Made by a program: the position numbers and the translations under genes. 64,000 nt of DNA from JACJYC01 sp964558465. GTDB taxonomy: Bacteria; Bacteroidota; Bacteroidia; Chitinophagales; Saprospiraceae. Shown piece after piece: positions 28,453 through 35,597 of this stretch (position 1 is its first letter; every line of letters begins with the position of its first letter). The stretch spans positions 11,371 through 75,370 of the forward strand of contig CAZLEF010000030.1 in NCBI GenBank assembly GCA_964558465.1, written 5' to 3'. The notes under the pieces were generated by a model. It made no database searches. It was given only the letters and a program-made list of their open reading frames with translations, and was not told the DNA's origin.

Positions 28453-29358
28453 TTATTTTGAGATTGAAAGTTCGTTAATACAATCGGCTGTAGCAATGGG
28501 CTTTTCTACTTTGTAATGTCTCCTTAACATTCCATGAAACTTGCTGCCCAGCCAGGTTTCTTGTTTTAAATTTAGCCAAAACGAATCCACAGTTTCATTG
28601 TGTGCTCTTAATGCAGCTATTTTTACTGCCTTGTCAAGCTCATCACTCATTTCATCTACACCTAGCGGAAGTGGATTTGAACCAATATCTCGATGCATGA
28701 ATAATCTTCTCAAAACATCGTCTCTTTTAAATCTCATGGAATGAAATTCTCCATGTGTAATTACAACATGTTTCGGGTTTAAAAGTACTAAGAATGTTGG
28801 CAATGATGGGATTGTAGATCCACAAGTGTCTAAATCAATCACATCGATATTTATTCTGTTTACTTTTAAATCAGCAGCGGCATCGATAGCATCTCCTAGA
28901 AAAAAGAAAATTTCCTTTTTCCCTTTTACATAAACTTTCCAACGATTTCCTTCGGAATCTTTCTTTGTGAACCCATTTTTCTTAGCCGATTTTTCAAATT
29001 GGCTAAGTTTTGATTTCATAAACTCAGAGGCAAAAACCTTTTCAGCCACTTCAATCCATTTAAAAGTCTGATGACCAGCCCCTGCATAAGCATCGAATAC
29101 GATTTTTGGTTTTACATTTTTGGCGATTTGAGTTGTAAAATTTTCTTTTTCTTCTCTATAAACTGCTCCAAATAAATCGTGCTTGATACGCAATTTTCTC
29201 ACTTTGCTTTTTATACTTGGTAGAGTCCTTTCTGGAAAAAGTTTTTTTAATTTATTTAAATCGAAAGATTCATTTTTCAAGAAACGAAGAAGAATTATCT
29301 CGTCTTCTTTACTCCAAGTTATTGGTACAGTATATGCAATTCGCCTTTGAAGTTTCAT
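28453..29358 (-). CDS. Myb/SANT-like DNA-binding domain fused to a methyltransferase-like domain
   Basis: A 301-residue protein with an unusual layout. Residues about 13-58 look like a Myb/SANT-type helix-turn-helix (TWSKEDEIILLRFLKN, then RTLPSIKSKVRKLRI). The rest resembles a class I SAM-dependent methyltransferase: motif I VFDAYAGAG at 87-95, an acidic turn ASEF near 110, LGDAIDAA at 155-161 and DVIDLDTCGS at 172-181 in the place of the catalytic motif. The DLDTCGS word recalls the DPFGS-type motif of Trm1-like RNA methyltransferases more than the DPPY/NPPY of DNA adenine enzymes. The target is unknown. Its neighbours HerA and NurA, 2 bp upstream, suggest that it marks or recognises DNA, but RNA is possible. 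AT-rich codon use as in the rest of the operon. Confidence 0.68.
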   Translation of the reverse strand: MKLQRRIAYTVPITWSKEDEIILLRFLKNESFDLNKLKKLFPERTLPSIKSKVRKLRIKHDLFGAVYREEKENFTTQIAKNVKPKIVFDAYAGAGHQTFKWIEVAEKVFASEFMKSKLSQFEKSAKKNGFTKKDSEGNRWKVYVKGKKEIFFFLGDAIDAAADLKVNRINIDVIDLDTCGSTIPSLPTFLVLLNPKHVVITHGEFHSMRFKRDDVLRRLFMHRDIGSNPLPLGVDEMSDELDKAVKIAALRAHNETVDSFWLNLKQETWLGSKFHGMLRRHYKVEKPIATADCINELSISK

Positions 29359-29360
29359 GT

Positions 29361-31190
29361 CTATTTTTCTGAATTTGCTTTTAATTCTAAATTTTTTCTA
29401 AATGATTCCATGGGTTCATGTGGTAATGGTGGTGCTACGCTGTGAACTCTAATCCAATCAGGTGTTCCATTGAAAGGGCTTTGAATCCAGAATTGACCTT
29501 GTCCAAAACTGTTGGCAATATATTCCAATCCATCATCTAAAAAAGCATACTTTGCATTTTTGGGATTTATTTTCATTACAATCCTTGTTGGACATTGCTC
29601 GGGAACGATTTCGTGAAGGTCTTTAGGGTTCTGAGTGCTAAGAATTAAATTAATTCTGAATTTACGACCTTCCCTTGCAAGTTTTTCAAAGTTTGAACGT
29701 AACCGTTCAAATACACCAGGAGATCCAAAAGTGTTTGGCTTTGCAGGAATGATTTGATGAGCTTCATCAAAAAACACATAGGTATTGCTCATTTCTTTTT
29801 TGTTCTCGTAAAGCCATTTTACCAACTGCATTTCCCACATCAGTCTTTCGTCTTGATTCAAATGATCAAGGTAAAGTATAGTGGTTCCTGGCTCAGAGAA
29901 TACATCAAGTGGATTTTGTTCAGTGTTTAAAGCCTCACTATCTATATCAAAATATCTTTTTAAATTGTTCAGTGCTCTGCGTGCCGCTTCGAATGTGCTC
30001 CTATAGTATGAAATACCACTGGTTGGTAACACAATAGTGCTTCCTTGATTGCCACTTAATAGTCGGTTCATAGCGGTGTCTAATCTTTGGATCGTGGCTT
30101 TTTCCCCTCTATTTCTAATACTTTCAGCTACGTCATCCAATAAGCCTGGAGCTTGTTCTGATGAAATTCTATATAAGTATTCAACATCAGATGGATTATT
30201 TAAGTCCTGAAACCTCAAACTAATTTCGTTAACTTTTACACCTCTATTGTTTGCTAGTCGCTTTAAGCGTATAAGGTCTTCCTCTTGTTCGTCCTTCTTG
30301 ATTTTTGGGATGACTAGCTGGAAGGGTTCAAGGTGTTTCTTAGCCTGTTCTTTGGATTCTATGGGGACTTTATTCTGCCAAATCAACTGTGGTTTCAAAA
30401 TATTTTCTTTTCCAGTTTCATCTGTAAAATCCCAAAATAAAAGTTGAGAAATATCACCTTGAACATCTGTTAAAATAACTCTGTCAGTGCTTTTGTTCTT
30501 CCTGATTTGGTAAGCTAAATTTTTTAGTAAAACTGTTTTTCCAGAACCACTTTCACCTACAATAAAAACATGTTTGTTGTCTAAATTTTCAATGTCCCAT
30601 CGATAATGTAGAAAATTTCCACCAGTTTCATAAGGAGTATTCCCAAAACCAATCATCCCTAATTCTAATCCTTGTTCTTTTATGTTTAAAATTTGTTCTA
30701 ATGAAGGCGAAGGATCATTTTTAATACTTGTAACATTGGGAAATATCAATTTACTAATGGCAGAAGGAGGTCTTTGAATTGCGGACGAAATAAATTTATG
30801 GTTTGAAGGGTCGTTGCTTACCATTTCACGGAGCAATTCAACCTTTATTATCATTGGTTGATGCGTATGTGGTCCATTCAAATCATCTAATGGTTTCATA
30901 ATTAAATTTAAATCATACTTTAGGTCTGAGTGATACAATAAACTTTGCCTTTCTGGATTAAAAGGAGAAATGATTTTAAGGCCTGCCACCCTGCACGCAA
31001 TCCACAAATTTTGATTATCTCTCCTGTCCCAAATTAACGCTGTCGCACCGAGCGCCAACGAAGGCATATTATTTGGATCATGGATAATATATTCCGCAAA
31101 AGCTCCTCTTTCATCAACTCCAAATGGAGAGTTAACATCATGATAAGGCCTTGCGTAAAATTTCCCGAGATCTGTAATCGGTTTTTCCAT
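29361..31190 (-). CDS. HerA-like hexameric ATPase/helicase
   Basis: A 609-residue ATP-driven DNA translocase of the HerA/FtsK superfamily. The N-terminal region (1-200) is a barrel-like HAS domain. Walker A is GESGSGKT at 212-219, Walker B is YVFFDEAH at 471-478, and a sensor/arginine stretch follows (REGRKFRINLILSTQNPKDL, about 507-524). HerA proteins form hexamers that pump DNA and hand it to a partner nuclease, usually NurA. A NurA-like gene lies 1 bp upstream, which supports direct complex formation. In bacteria HerA is found in several defence systems with different effectors. I cannot tell whether it acts in repair or defence, but the AT-rich mobile-looking context favours defence. Confidence 0.9.
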   Translation of the reverse strand: MEKPITDLGKFYARPYHDVNSPFGVDERGAFAEYIIHDPNNMPSLALGATALIWDRRDNQNLWIACRVAGLKIISPFNPERQSLLYHSDLKYDLNLIMKPLDDLNGPHTHQPMIIKVELLREMVSNDPSNHKFISSAIQRPPSAISKLIFPNVTSIKNDPSPSLEQILNIKEQGLELGMIGFGNTPYETGGNFLHYRWDIENLDNKHVFIVGESGSGKTVLLKNLAYQIRKNKSTDRVILTDVQGDISQLLFWDFTDETGKENILKPQLIWQNKVPIESKEQAKKHLEPFQLVIPKIKKDEQEEDLIRLKRLANNRGVKVNEISLRFQDLNNPSDVEYLYRISSEQAPGLLDDVAESIRNRGEKATIQRLDTAMNRLLSGNQGSTIVLPTSGISYYRSTFEAARRALNNLKRYFDIDSEALNTEQNPLDVFSEPGTTILYLDHLNQDERLMWEMQLVKWLYENKKEMSNTYVFFDEAHQIIPAKPNTFGSPGVFERLRSNFEKLAREGRKFRINLILSTQNPKDLHEIVPEQCPTRIVMKINPKNAKYAFLDDGLEYIANSFGQGQFWIQSPFNGTPDWIRVHSVAPPLPHEPMESFRKNLELKANSEK

Positions 31191-31191
31191 T

Positions 31192-32505
31192 TCAATAATA
31201 TTGTTCGGCTAATTCTAGGTTTTTATTACTCAATGCGGCTAAGGTTTGCTTTTCAAGCAATTCCTTTTCGTAATTTAATTGGCATAAATCATCTGCCACT
31301 AATTGTATGTATGGCGCTTTCCCCCCCAGTTCATGTTGCCATGCAACAACTGATATTGCCTCTGTTACAAGTTCCTTGTTCCTTTCCCACATAAAAAAGG
31401 GGATTTCGATTCGGATAAATGTTTGTGGTCTTGTTTTACCACGATAATAACAATTTAACGGTGTGAAATCATATGATAAGTCATTAAGTGCTTTTTTGCA
31501 TACACCTTGTCTTTGAACAGGCACAGCTTTAATAAATGGTGTTCTATAACCGGGGTTTAAAATCCGTTGTAGCAAAAGGGAATCAGTTCCTATAGATTCT
31601 ATATCTTCTAGCTTTACTTCATCATTAGGAAAATATATTTCAAGTAATTCAGGAAAAGAACATAGCGTTTCCAAGATCAATTTAGAATCATTTATTCGCT
31701 TTGATACGCCCAACAAAGTTTGATTATTCCAGTTCAAGATGGGTCTTAATCCTTCAATTGTATCAATTTCTGAACTACTTGTCGAGAAAATAGGTCCATC
31801 TTTTATGCAAACAGTTTTCTTGGCTTGGTCAACTTCAATCTCTTCTAGGCAAAGAAGTTCGAGCGCCTGTTGTAGTTTTACTGCCCAGCCTAAGGCATGA
31901 GACGAGGGGCTTTTATCATTTTTAGTATGATCAAAACGTACCAAAAACGGTTTTGAAGAATCATCTTTTATATGTTTTAAAATTTTAACACTTTCATCTT
32001 TTTTTTCATTTTTAAGTTTAGTATTAGTGTGTTCAATAACAAACTCTTTGAAAATATTTCCATCCACTTCAGTAACAGCACAAGCATCCTTAGTCTTTTG
32101 GTAAAAATATGGAGGCTCTGTCCCTTTTGTATATTTAAAATTCACTATTGCAGCCCTTGCCAAAATTAAATAAAAAGAATTTCTTTCAACCTTTTGATTT
32201 GAGCCATCTATACCGCAAATTATCATTCCGTCTAATTGATTAGAATTTGGTAATGTAATTTCTACAGGCAAAAAAGAATTTTCAATCCCATTAATCTCGA
32301 TATTTCTATAAACTATGGGGTCATAGTTCTTATCCTTAGACGATTCGCCATTTTCGTTTAATTCTCTGGCTTTAAGTTCTGCCTCAGATAATGTTGCTAA
32401 ATCATGAGGACCTCTTGGCGGTAATTTATTATATGTATCTCCCTCCACCAAATTGTCGAGAACTCCATTGAAGGCATTGACCAAGTTTATGTTTATGTTG
32501 TCCAT
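31192..32505 (-). CDS. NurA-domain nuclease
   Basis: A 437-residue protein with the motif order of the NurA 5'-3' nuclease/RNase H-like fold. The first catalytic block is IICGIDGSN (D100), the second is VCIKDGPI (D236), followed by LLGVSKR (K269) and a C-terminal block PYIQLVADDLCQLNYEKE (about 399-414) that matches the family's closing P-x-P-L-x-x-A-D pattern. All expected acidic positions are present, so it should be active with Mn2+. NurA works as a dimer docked on a HerA hexamer, and the HerA gene starts 1 bp downstream. About 100 N-terminal residues before the first motif are charged and unassigned. It is somewhat longer than typical archaeal NurA. Confidence 0.82.
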   Translation of the reverse strand: MDNININLVNAFNGVLDNLVEGDTYNKLPPRGPHDLATLSEAELKARELNENGESSKDKNYDPIVYRNIEINGIENSFLPVEITLPNSNQLDGMIICGIDGSNQKVERNSFYLILARAAIVNFKYTKGTEPPYFYQKTKDACAVTEVDGNIFKEFVIEHTNTKLKNEKKDESVKILKHIKDDSSKPFLVRFDHTKNDKSPSSHALGWAVKLQQALELLCLEEIEVDQAKKTVCIKDGPIFSTSSSEIDTIEGLRPILNWNNQTLLGVSKRINDSKLILETLCSFPELLEIYFPNDEVKLEDIESIGTDSLLLQRILNPGYRTPFIKAVPVQRQGVCKKALNDLSYDFTPLNCYYRGKTRPQTFIRIEIPFFMWERNKELVTEAISVVAWQHELGGKAPYIQLVADDLCQLNYEKELLEKQTLAALSNKNLELAEQYY

Positions 32506-32508
32506 ATA

Positions 32509-32715
32509 TTATTGAGTTGAAGCTAGTAGTTCTTTAATATCAACTTTTAAGAGCTTGGCTATTTCAACTAAAGTCTCGATAGTTGGCTGAGTAGTATTTG
32601 TACACCAGCGAGAAATGGTGGTTTCATGCATATTCAGTTGTTCGGCTAACCATTTGTTAGTTTTCTGGTTTTCAACCAAAACAACTTTGATTCTATTTAT
32701 TGACTTGTTAGTCAT
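32509..32715 (-). CDS. XRE/Cro-type helix-turn-helix regulator
   Basis: A 68-residue DNA-binding protein, first gene of the five-gene operon. The ATG at 32715 (MTNKSINRIKVV) is chosen over 32748 because the likely -7 box (32734-32741) lies between them. The whole protein is one HTH domain: KTNKWLAEQLNMHETTISRW for the turn and recognition helix, then QPTIETLVEIAKLLKVDIKE. Proteins of this size and sequence are common as first genes of restriction or defence loci. It most likely represses its own operon through the palindrome over the promoter. The NurA gene follows after 3 bp. Confidence 0.88.
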   Translation of the reverse strand: MTNKSINRIKVVLVENQKTNKWLAEQLNMHETTISRWCTNTTQPTIETLVEIAKLLKVDIKELLASTQ

Positions 32716-32733
32716 ATTAATTAGCGTATTGCG

Positions 32734-32752
32734 CAAATATATTAACATATTT
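32734..32752 (-). promoter_or_regulatory. Promoter and overlapping operator of the five-gene operon
   Basis: On the reverse strand TATATTTG (32741-32734) matches the -7 box and would start transcription about 12 nt before the XRE ATG. A perfect 6-bp inverted repeat, AAATAT (32735-32740)/ATATTT (32747-32752), covers the -7 box, as expected for autorepression by the XRE protein. The -33 box is weak. Confidence 0.55.
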
Positions 32753-32773
32753 CGAAACTGTCTTTATCTTTGT

Positions 32774-32860
32774 ATGATTTTTTCAATAAGAAGGCAAGAA
32801 GTTGTTGGTTTTATACGAACGTATTCAATAGATGGTTTACATGGATTAGTTTCTAGATGA
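32774..32860 (+). pseudogene. Tiny ORF resembling a transposase helix-turn-helix (possible IS630-type remnant)
   Basis: A 28-codon frame whose end, EVVGFIRTYSIDGLHGLVSR, resembles the N-terminal HTH of IS630-type transposases (pattern TVxRFIRxYNxxGLxGL). Nothing further of a transposase is visible, so if real it is a scar at the edge of the AT-rich cassette. A TATCTTTG box (32765-32772) sits directly in front, which would make the ORF almost leaderless. The remaining bases up to 33100 show no gene; there is one stem-loop, GTCCTC/GAGGAC, near 33010-33035. Confidence 0.25.
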
Positions 32861-33109
32861 GAATAATATTTTGGTCAAATGCTAGAAACGTAACCTCATG
32901 TACCCATCCACTTCTATCCCGATCTTCGTTGTTGAAATAGCTTCCAACCTAGTGTTAACAATCACGAAAAGTGGTTCTTCTTCAAAATTGTGTTAACTCC
33001 TGCGACGTCCTCACCGGATTTGCCGAGGACAGGTTAACTCGGACCTCTACGGAATTTCTGCTGAGTGCAGACCTGCCTCCAGCAAAACTGATAAAATTTT
33101 GACAAGCCC

Positions 33110-33143
33110 TTGCGTTTTGAAAAATTTATCGTATTTTTGCGAT
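33110..33143 (+). promoter_or_regulatory. arsR promoter with overlapping ArsR operator
   Basis: TTG (33110-33112), 19 bp, TATTTTTG (33132-33139): a good Bacteroidota promoter. The -7 box is enclosed by ATCG-N8-CGAT (33128-33143). The same 16-bp arrangement recurs before arsM at 33520. A repressor on this site would shut the promoter; arsenite would release it. Confidence 0.72.
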
Positions 33144-33163
33144 GAAATATCAAAACCGCTATA

Positions 33164-33487
33164 ATGGCCGTTCACAAAAAAGAAGCATTTACACGGGAAG
33201 ACCAGGAACTGGCGGCGCTCGCCAAAGCCCTCTCCCATCCTGCCCGCATTGCCATCCTCAAAGTATTGGCCAGGCGGGAAACCTGCGTATGCGGCGAAAT
33301 CGTGGAGGTGATGCCGCTGGCGCAAAGCACCGTTTCACAACACTTGAAGGAATTGCTGAACGCCGGGCTGATCCAAGGCACAGTGGACGGCGCAAAGTCC
33401 TGTTATTGCATCAACCCGGCATCATTCATGCGGTTGGAACGGCTGCTCGGCACATTCATTTCCGATACAAAAGAGCGTTGTTGCTGA
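33164..33487 (+). CDS. arsR: Arsenic-responsive ArsR family repressor
   Basis: A 107-residue winged-helix repressor of the ArsR/SmtB family. Helix-turn-helix residues SHPARIAILKVLARRE and LAQSTVSQHLKELLNAGLIQ are typical. The metal site is C41-V-C43 at the start of the alpha-3 region (ETCVCGEIVE), the classic As(III)/Sb(III) type; extra cysteines lie at 80, 82 and at the very C-terminus (106-107). It is the first gene of the arsenic cluster and is expected to repress both itself (site at 33128) and arsM onward (site at 33520). Confidence 0.94.
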   Translation: MAVHKKEAFTREDQELAALAKALSHPARIAILKVLARRETCVCGEIVEVMPLAQSTVSQHLKELLNAGLIQGTVDGAKSCYCINPASFMRLERLLGTFISDTKERCC

Positions 33488-33519
33488 GGTTGGTTTTTTG
33501 AATTTTTTTGCCTGAAACC

Positions 33520-33535
33520 ATCGCATTTTTACGAT
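33520..33535 (+). promoter_or_regulatory. Second ArsR operator candidate, before arsM
   Basis: ATCGCATTTTTACGAT. Its reverse complement, ATCGTAAAAATGCGAT, matches the arsR site ATCGTATTTTTGCGAT at both ends (ATCGT and TGCGAT), so the two sites share one asymmetric consensus in opposite orientation. It lies 29-44 bp before the arsM start. The promoter itself is poorly defined (T-rich stretch 33494-33510 upstream). Confidence 0.65.
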
Positions 33536-33563
33536 TATTTTTTGAACAATCAAATCATCTGTT

Positions 33564-34460
33564 ATGGATACATCAGAAAAAATGAAGGAAATCGTCCGGG
33601 AGAAATACTCGGAAATCGCCGGCCAGGAAAAGGGCGCAAATGCAACCTCCTGCTGTGGCGCTACGGCATCCGGTACCTACACCATCATGTCGGACAATTA
33701 CGCCGACCTCAAAGGTTATAACCCCGACGCCGATCTCGGCCTGGGCTGCGGACTGCCGACCCAGTTTGCAAAAATTCAGGAGGGCGACACCGTGCTCGAT
33801 CTCGGCGCCGGCGCCGGTAACGACTGCTTCGTGGCCAGGGCTGAAACGGGCCCGACCGGAAAGGTCATCGGCGTGGATTTCACCCCCAAAATGATTGAAC
33901 TCGCCCGCCAAAATGCCGAAAAACGCGGTTTCAACAATGTTGAGTTCCGCCAGGGGGATATCGAGGAACTGCCCGTCAGCGACAACACCGTGGATGTCGT
34001 AGTGAGCAACTGCGTCCTCAACCTTGTGCCCGACAAGGCAAAGGTGTTCAGCGAAATCAGGCGGGTACTGCGCCCCGGTGGGCATTTCAGCATTTCCGAC
34101 GTAGTGCTGCGGGGCGATTTGCCCAAAAAACTCCAGGACGCCGCTGAAATGTACGCAGGCTGTGTCGCCGGCGCCATGCAAATGGACGAATACCTCACCC
34201 TCATCGATAAGGCGGGATTTGAAAACAGGATCGTGCAGAAACAAAAACCCATCCTCATCCCCGACGAAATCCTGCTCGACTATCTGACGGCGGAGGAATT
34301 GGGCGCCTTTGCAAGTTCAAATACGGGCATTTTCAGCATCACGGTGTATGCGGAAAAACCGGGTGAAAAAACAGAGCGGAAAACCTCCGCCAAAACAAAG
34401 CTGAACCTTGCTGATCTGACCAAAAGCAACTGTTGCGACCCGGGGAACGGGTGCTGTTAA
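33564..34460 (+). CDS. arsM: Arsenite S-adenosylmethionine methyltransferase
   Basis: A 298-residue cytoplasmic enzyme that methylates As(III) with S-adenosylmethionine, making methylated and volatile arsenicals. SAM-binding motif I is VLDLGAGAGNDC (about 77-88), with GVDFTPKMIELA and the post-motif SNCVLNLVPDK. The three cysteines that bind arsenic in known ArsM enzymes correspond to C62 (LGLGCGLP), C150 (SNCVLN) and C200 (YAGCVAGA); an extra CC pair sits at 30-31 and the C-terminus ends in a cysteine-rich tail. It follows arsR by 76 bp with its own operator candidate, and acr3 begins 48 bp after it. Confidence 0.95.
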   Translation: MDTSEKMKEIVREKYSEIAGQEKGANATSCCGATASGTYTIMSDNYADLKGYNPDADLGLGCGLPTQFAKIQEGDTVLDLGAGAGNDCFVARAETGPTGKVIGVDFTPKMIELARQNAEKRGFNNVEFRQGDIEELPVSDNTVDVVVSNCVLNLVPDKAKVFSEIRRVLRPGGHFSISDVVLRGDLPKKLQDAAEMYAGCVAGAMQMDEYLTLIDKAGFENRIVQKQKPILIPDEILLDYLTAEELGAFASSNTGIFSITVYAEKPGEKTERKTSAKTKLNLADLTKSNCCDPGNGCC

Positions 34461-34471
34461 CCTATGAGATA

Positions 34472-34491
34472 GGGATATAATTGAATATCCC
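34472..34491. repeat. Inverted repeat between arsM and acr3
   Basis: GGGATAT (34472-34478), AATTGA, ATATCCC (34485-34491): a perfect 7-bp inverted repeat 17 bp before the acr3 start. It is too AT-rich and lacks a T-tract for a terminator. It could be an mRNA stability or regulator site. Confidence 0.5.
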
Positions 34492-34508
34492 GTTACAAAC
34501 CATTCAAA

Positions 34509-35597
34509 ATGAGCGCAACCAACTGCAACCCTGCCGCCGGGCGGAAAAAACTATCTTTTCCCGACCGTTACCTGACGCTATGGATCTTCCTGGCCATGGC
34601 AGTTGGGGTGGCAATTGGCTATTTCATTCCTTCGTCGTCGGGTTTCATCAACTCCTTTTCGAGTGGCACGACCAATGTGCCGTTGGCCCTCGGACTGATC
34701 CTGATGATGTACCCGCCGCTGGCGAAAGTCAGGTATGAAAAAATGGGCGAGGTATTCCGGAATGCCAGAATATTGGGCATATCCCTGCTGCTCAACTGGG
34801 TCGTCGGCCCTATCCTCATGTTCGCGCTGGCCATTACCTTCCTTCGGGACTATCCGGAGTACATGGTGGGCCTCATCCTCATCGGGCTGGCCCGTTGCAT
34901 TGCGATGGTCATCGTCTGGAACGAACTGGCCGGGGGCAGCCGGGAGTATGCAGCCGGGCTCGTGGCGCTGAACAGCATCTTTCAGGTCTTGCTGTACAGC
35001 GTGTATGCATGGGTGTTCATCACGGTGTTGCCGCCGATTTTTGGCATGGGCGGGCTGGAGGTCAATGTAACCATCGGGCAGATTGCGGAGAGTGTGGCCA
35101 TTTACCTCGGCATCCCGTTTCTGGCGGGCATCGTGAGTCGTTTTGCCCTGCTGAAATGGAAGGGTGAGGTTTGGTTTCAGGAGAAGTTTGTGCCGTTCAT
35201 TTCGCCCGTTACCTTGATTGCGCTGCTGTTCACCATCGTGCTGATGTTCAGTTTGAAGGGCGCACTCATCGTCCGCATACCGTTGGATGTGGTGCGCATC
35301 GCCATCCCGTTGGTCATCTATTTTGCGTTCATGTTCCTGACGAGTTTTTTTGTGGCAAAAGCCATGGGAGCTGATTACTCGAAAAATGCCTCCATTGCTT
35401 TTACCGCTTCGGGCAACAATTTCGAGTTGGCCATTGCCGTCGCGATCGGGGTCTTCGGCATCAACAGCGGTCAGGCGTTTGCAGGCGTCATCGGCCCGCT
35501 GGTAGAGGTGCCTGCATTGATTGGGTTGGTGAACGCGGCGTTTTGGCTCAGGAGCAAATATTATCCTTCATCAAATACAATCGGACAACCCTCATGA
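34509..35597 (+). CDS. acr3: ACR3 family arsenite efflux transporter
   Basis: A 362-residue inner-membrane protein with ten predicted helices. It belongs to the ACR3 family, which exports arsenite (and often antimonite) by proton exchange. The functional cysteine in helix 4 is present (LIGLARCIAMVIVWNELAGG, C130), as is the helix-9 motif with its essential glutamate (ASGNNFELAIAVAIGVFG). It ends with an ATGA overlap with the metallophosphoesterase gene, so the two are translationally coupled. Together with arsR and arsM it forms the resistance core. Confidence 0.95.
   Translation: MSATNCNPAAGRKKLSFPDRYLTLWIFLAMAVGVAIGYFIPSSSGFINSFSSGTTNVPLALGLILMMYPPLAKVRYEKMGEVFRNARILGISLLLNWVVGPILMFALAITFLRDYPEYMVGLILIGLARCIAMVIVWNELAGGSREYAAGLVALNSIFQVLLYSVYAWVFITVLPPIFGMGGLEVNVTIGQIAESVAIYLGIPFLAGIVSRFALLKWKGEVWFQEKFVPFISPVTLIALLFTIVLMFSLKGALIVRIPLDVVRIAIPLVIYFAFMFLTSFFVAKAMGADYSKNASIAFTASGNNFELAIAVAIGVFGINSGQAFAGVIGPLVEVPALIGLVNAAFWLRSKYYPSSNTIGQPS

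Noticed and set aside
28453..29358. Type II restriction-modification methyltransferase
   Set aside because: No DPPY/NPPY motif or target recognition domain; no restriction endonuclease of a type II set nearby; the DLDTCGS motif and Myb-like domain point elsewhere.
26944..32748. Assignment to BREX, DISARM, Hachiman, Nezha or Septu
   Set aside because: The defining proteins (PglZ, DrmB, HamA/B, SIR2-HerA, PtuA/B) are not present; only HerA is shared with some.
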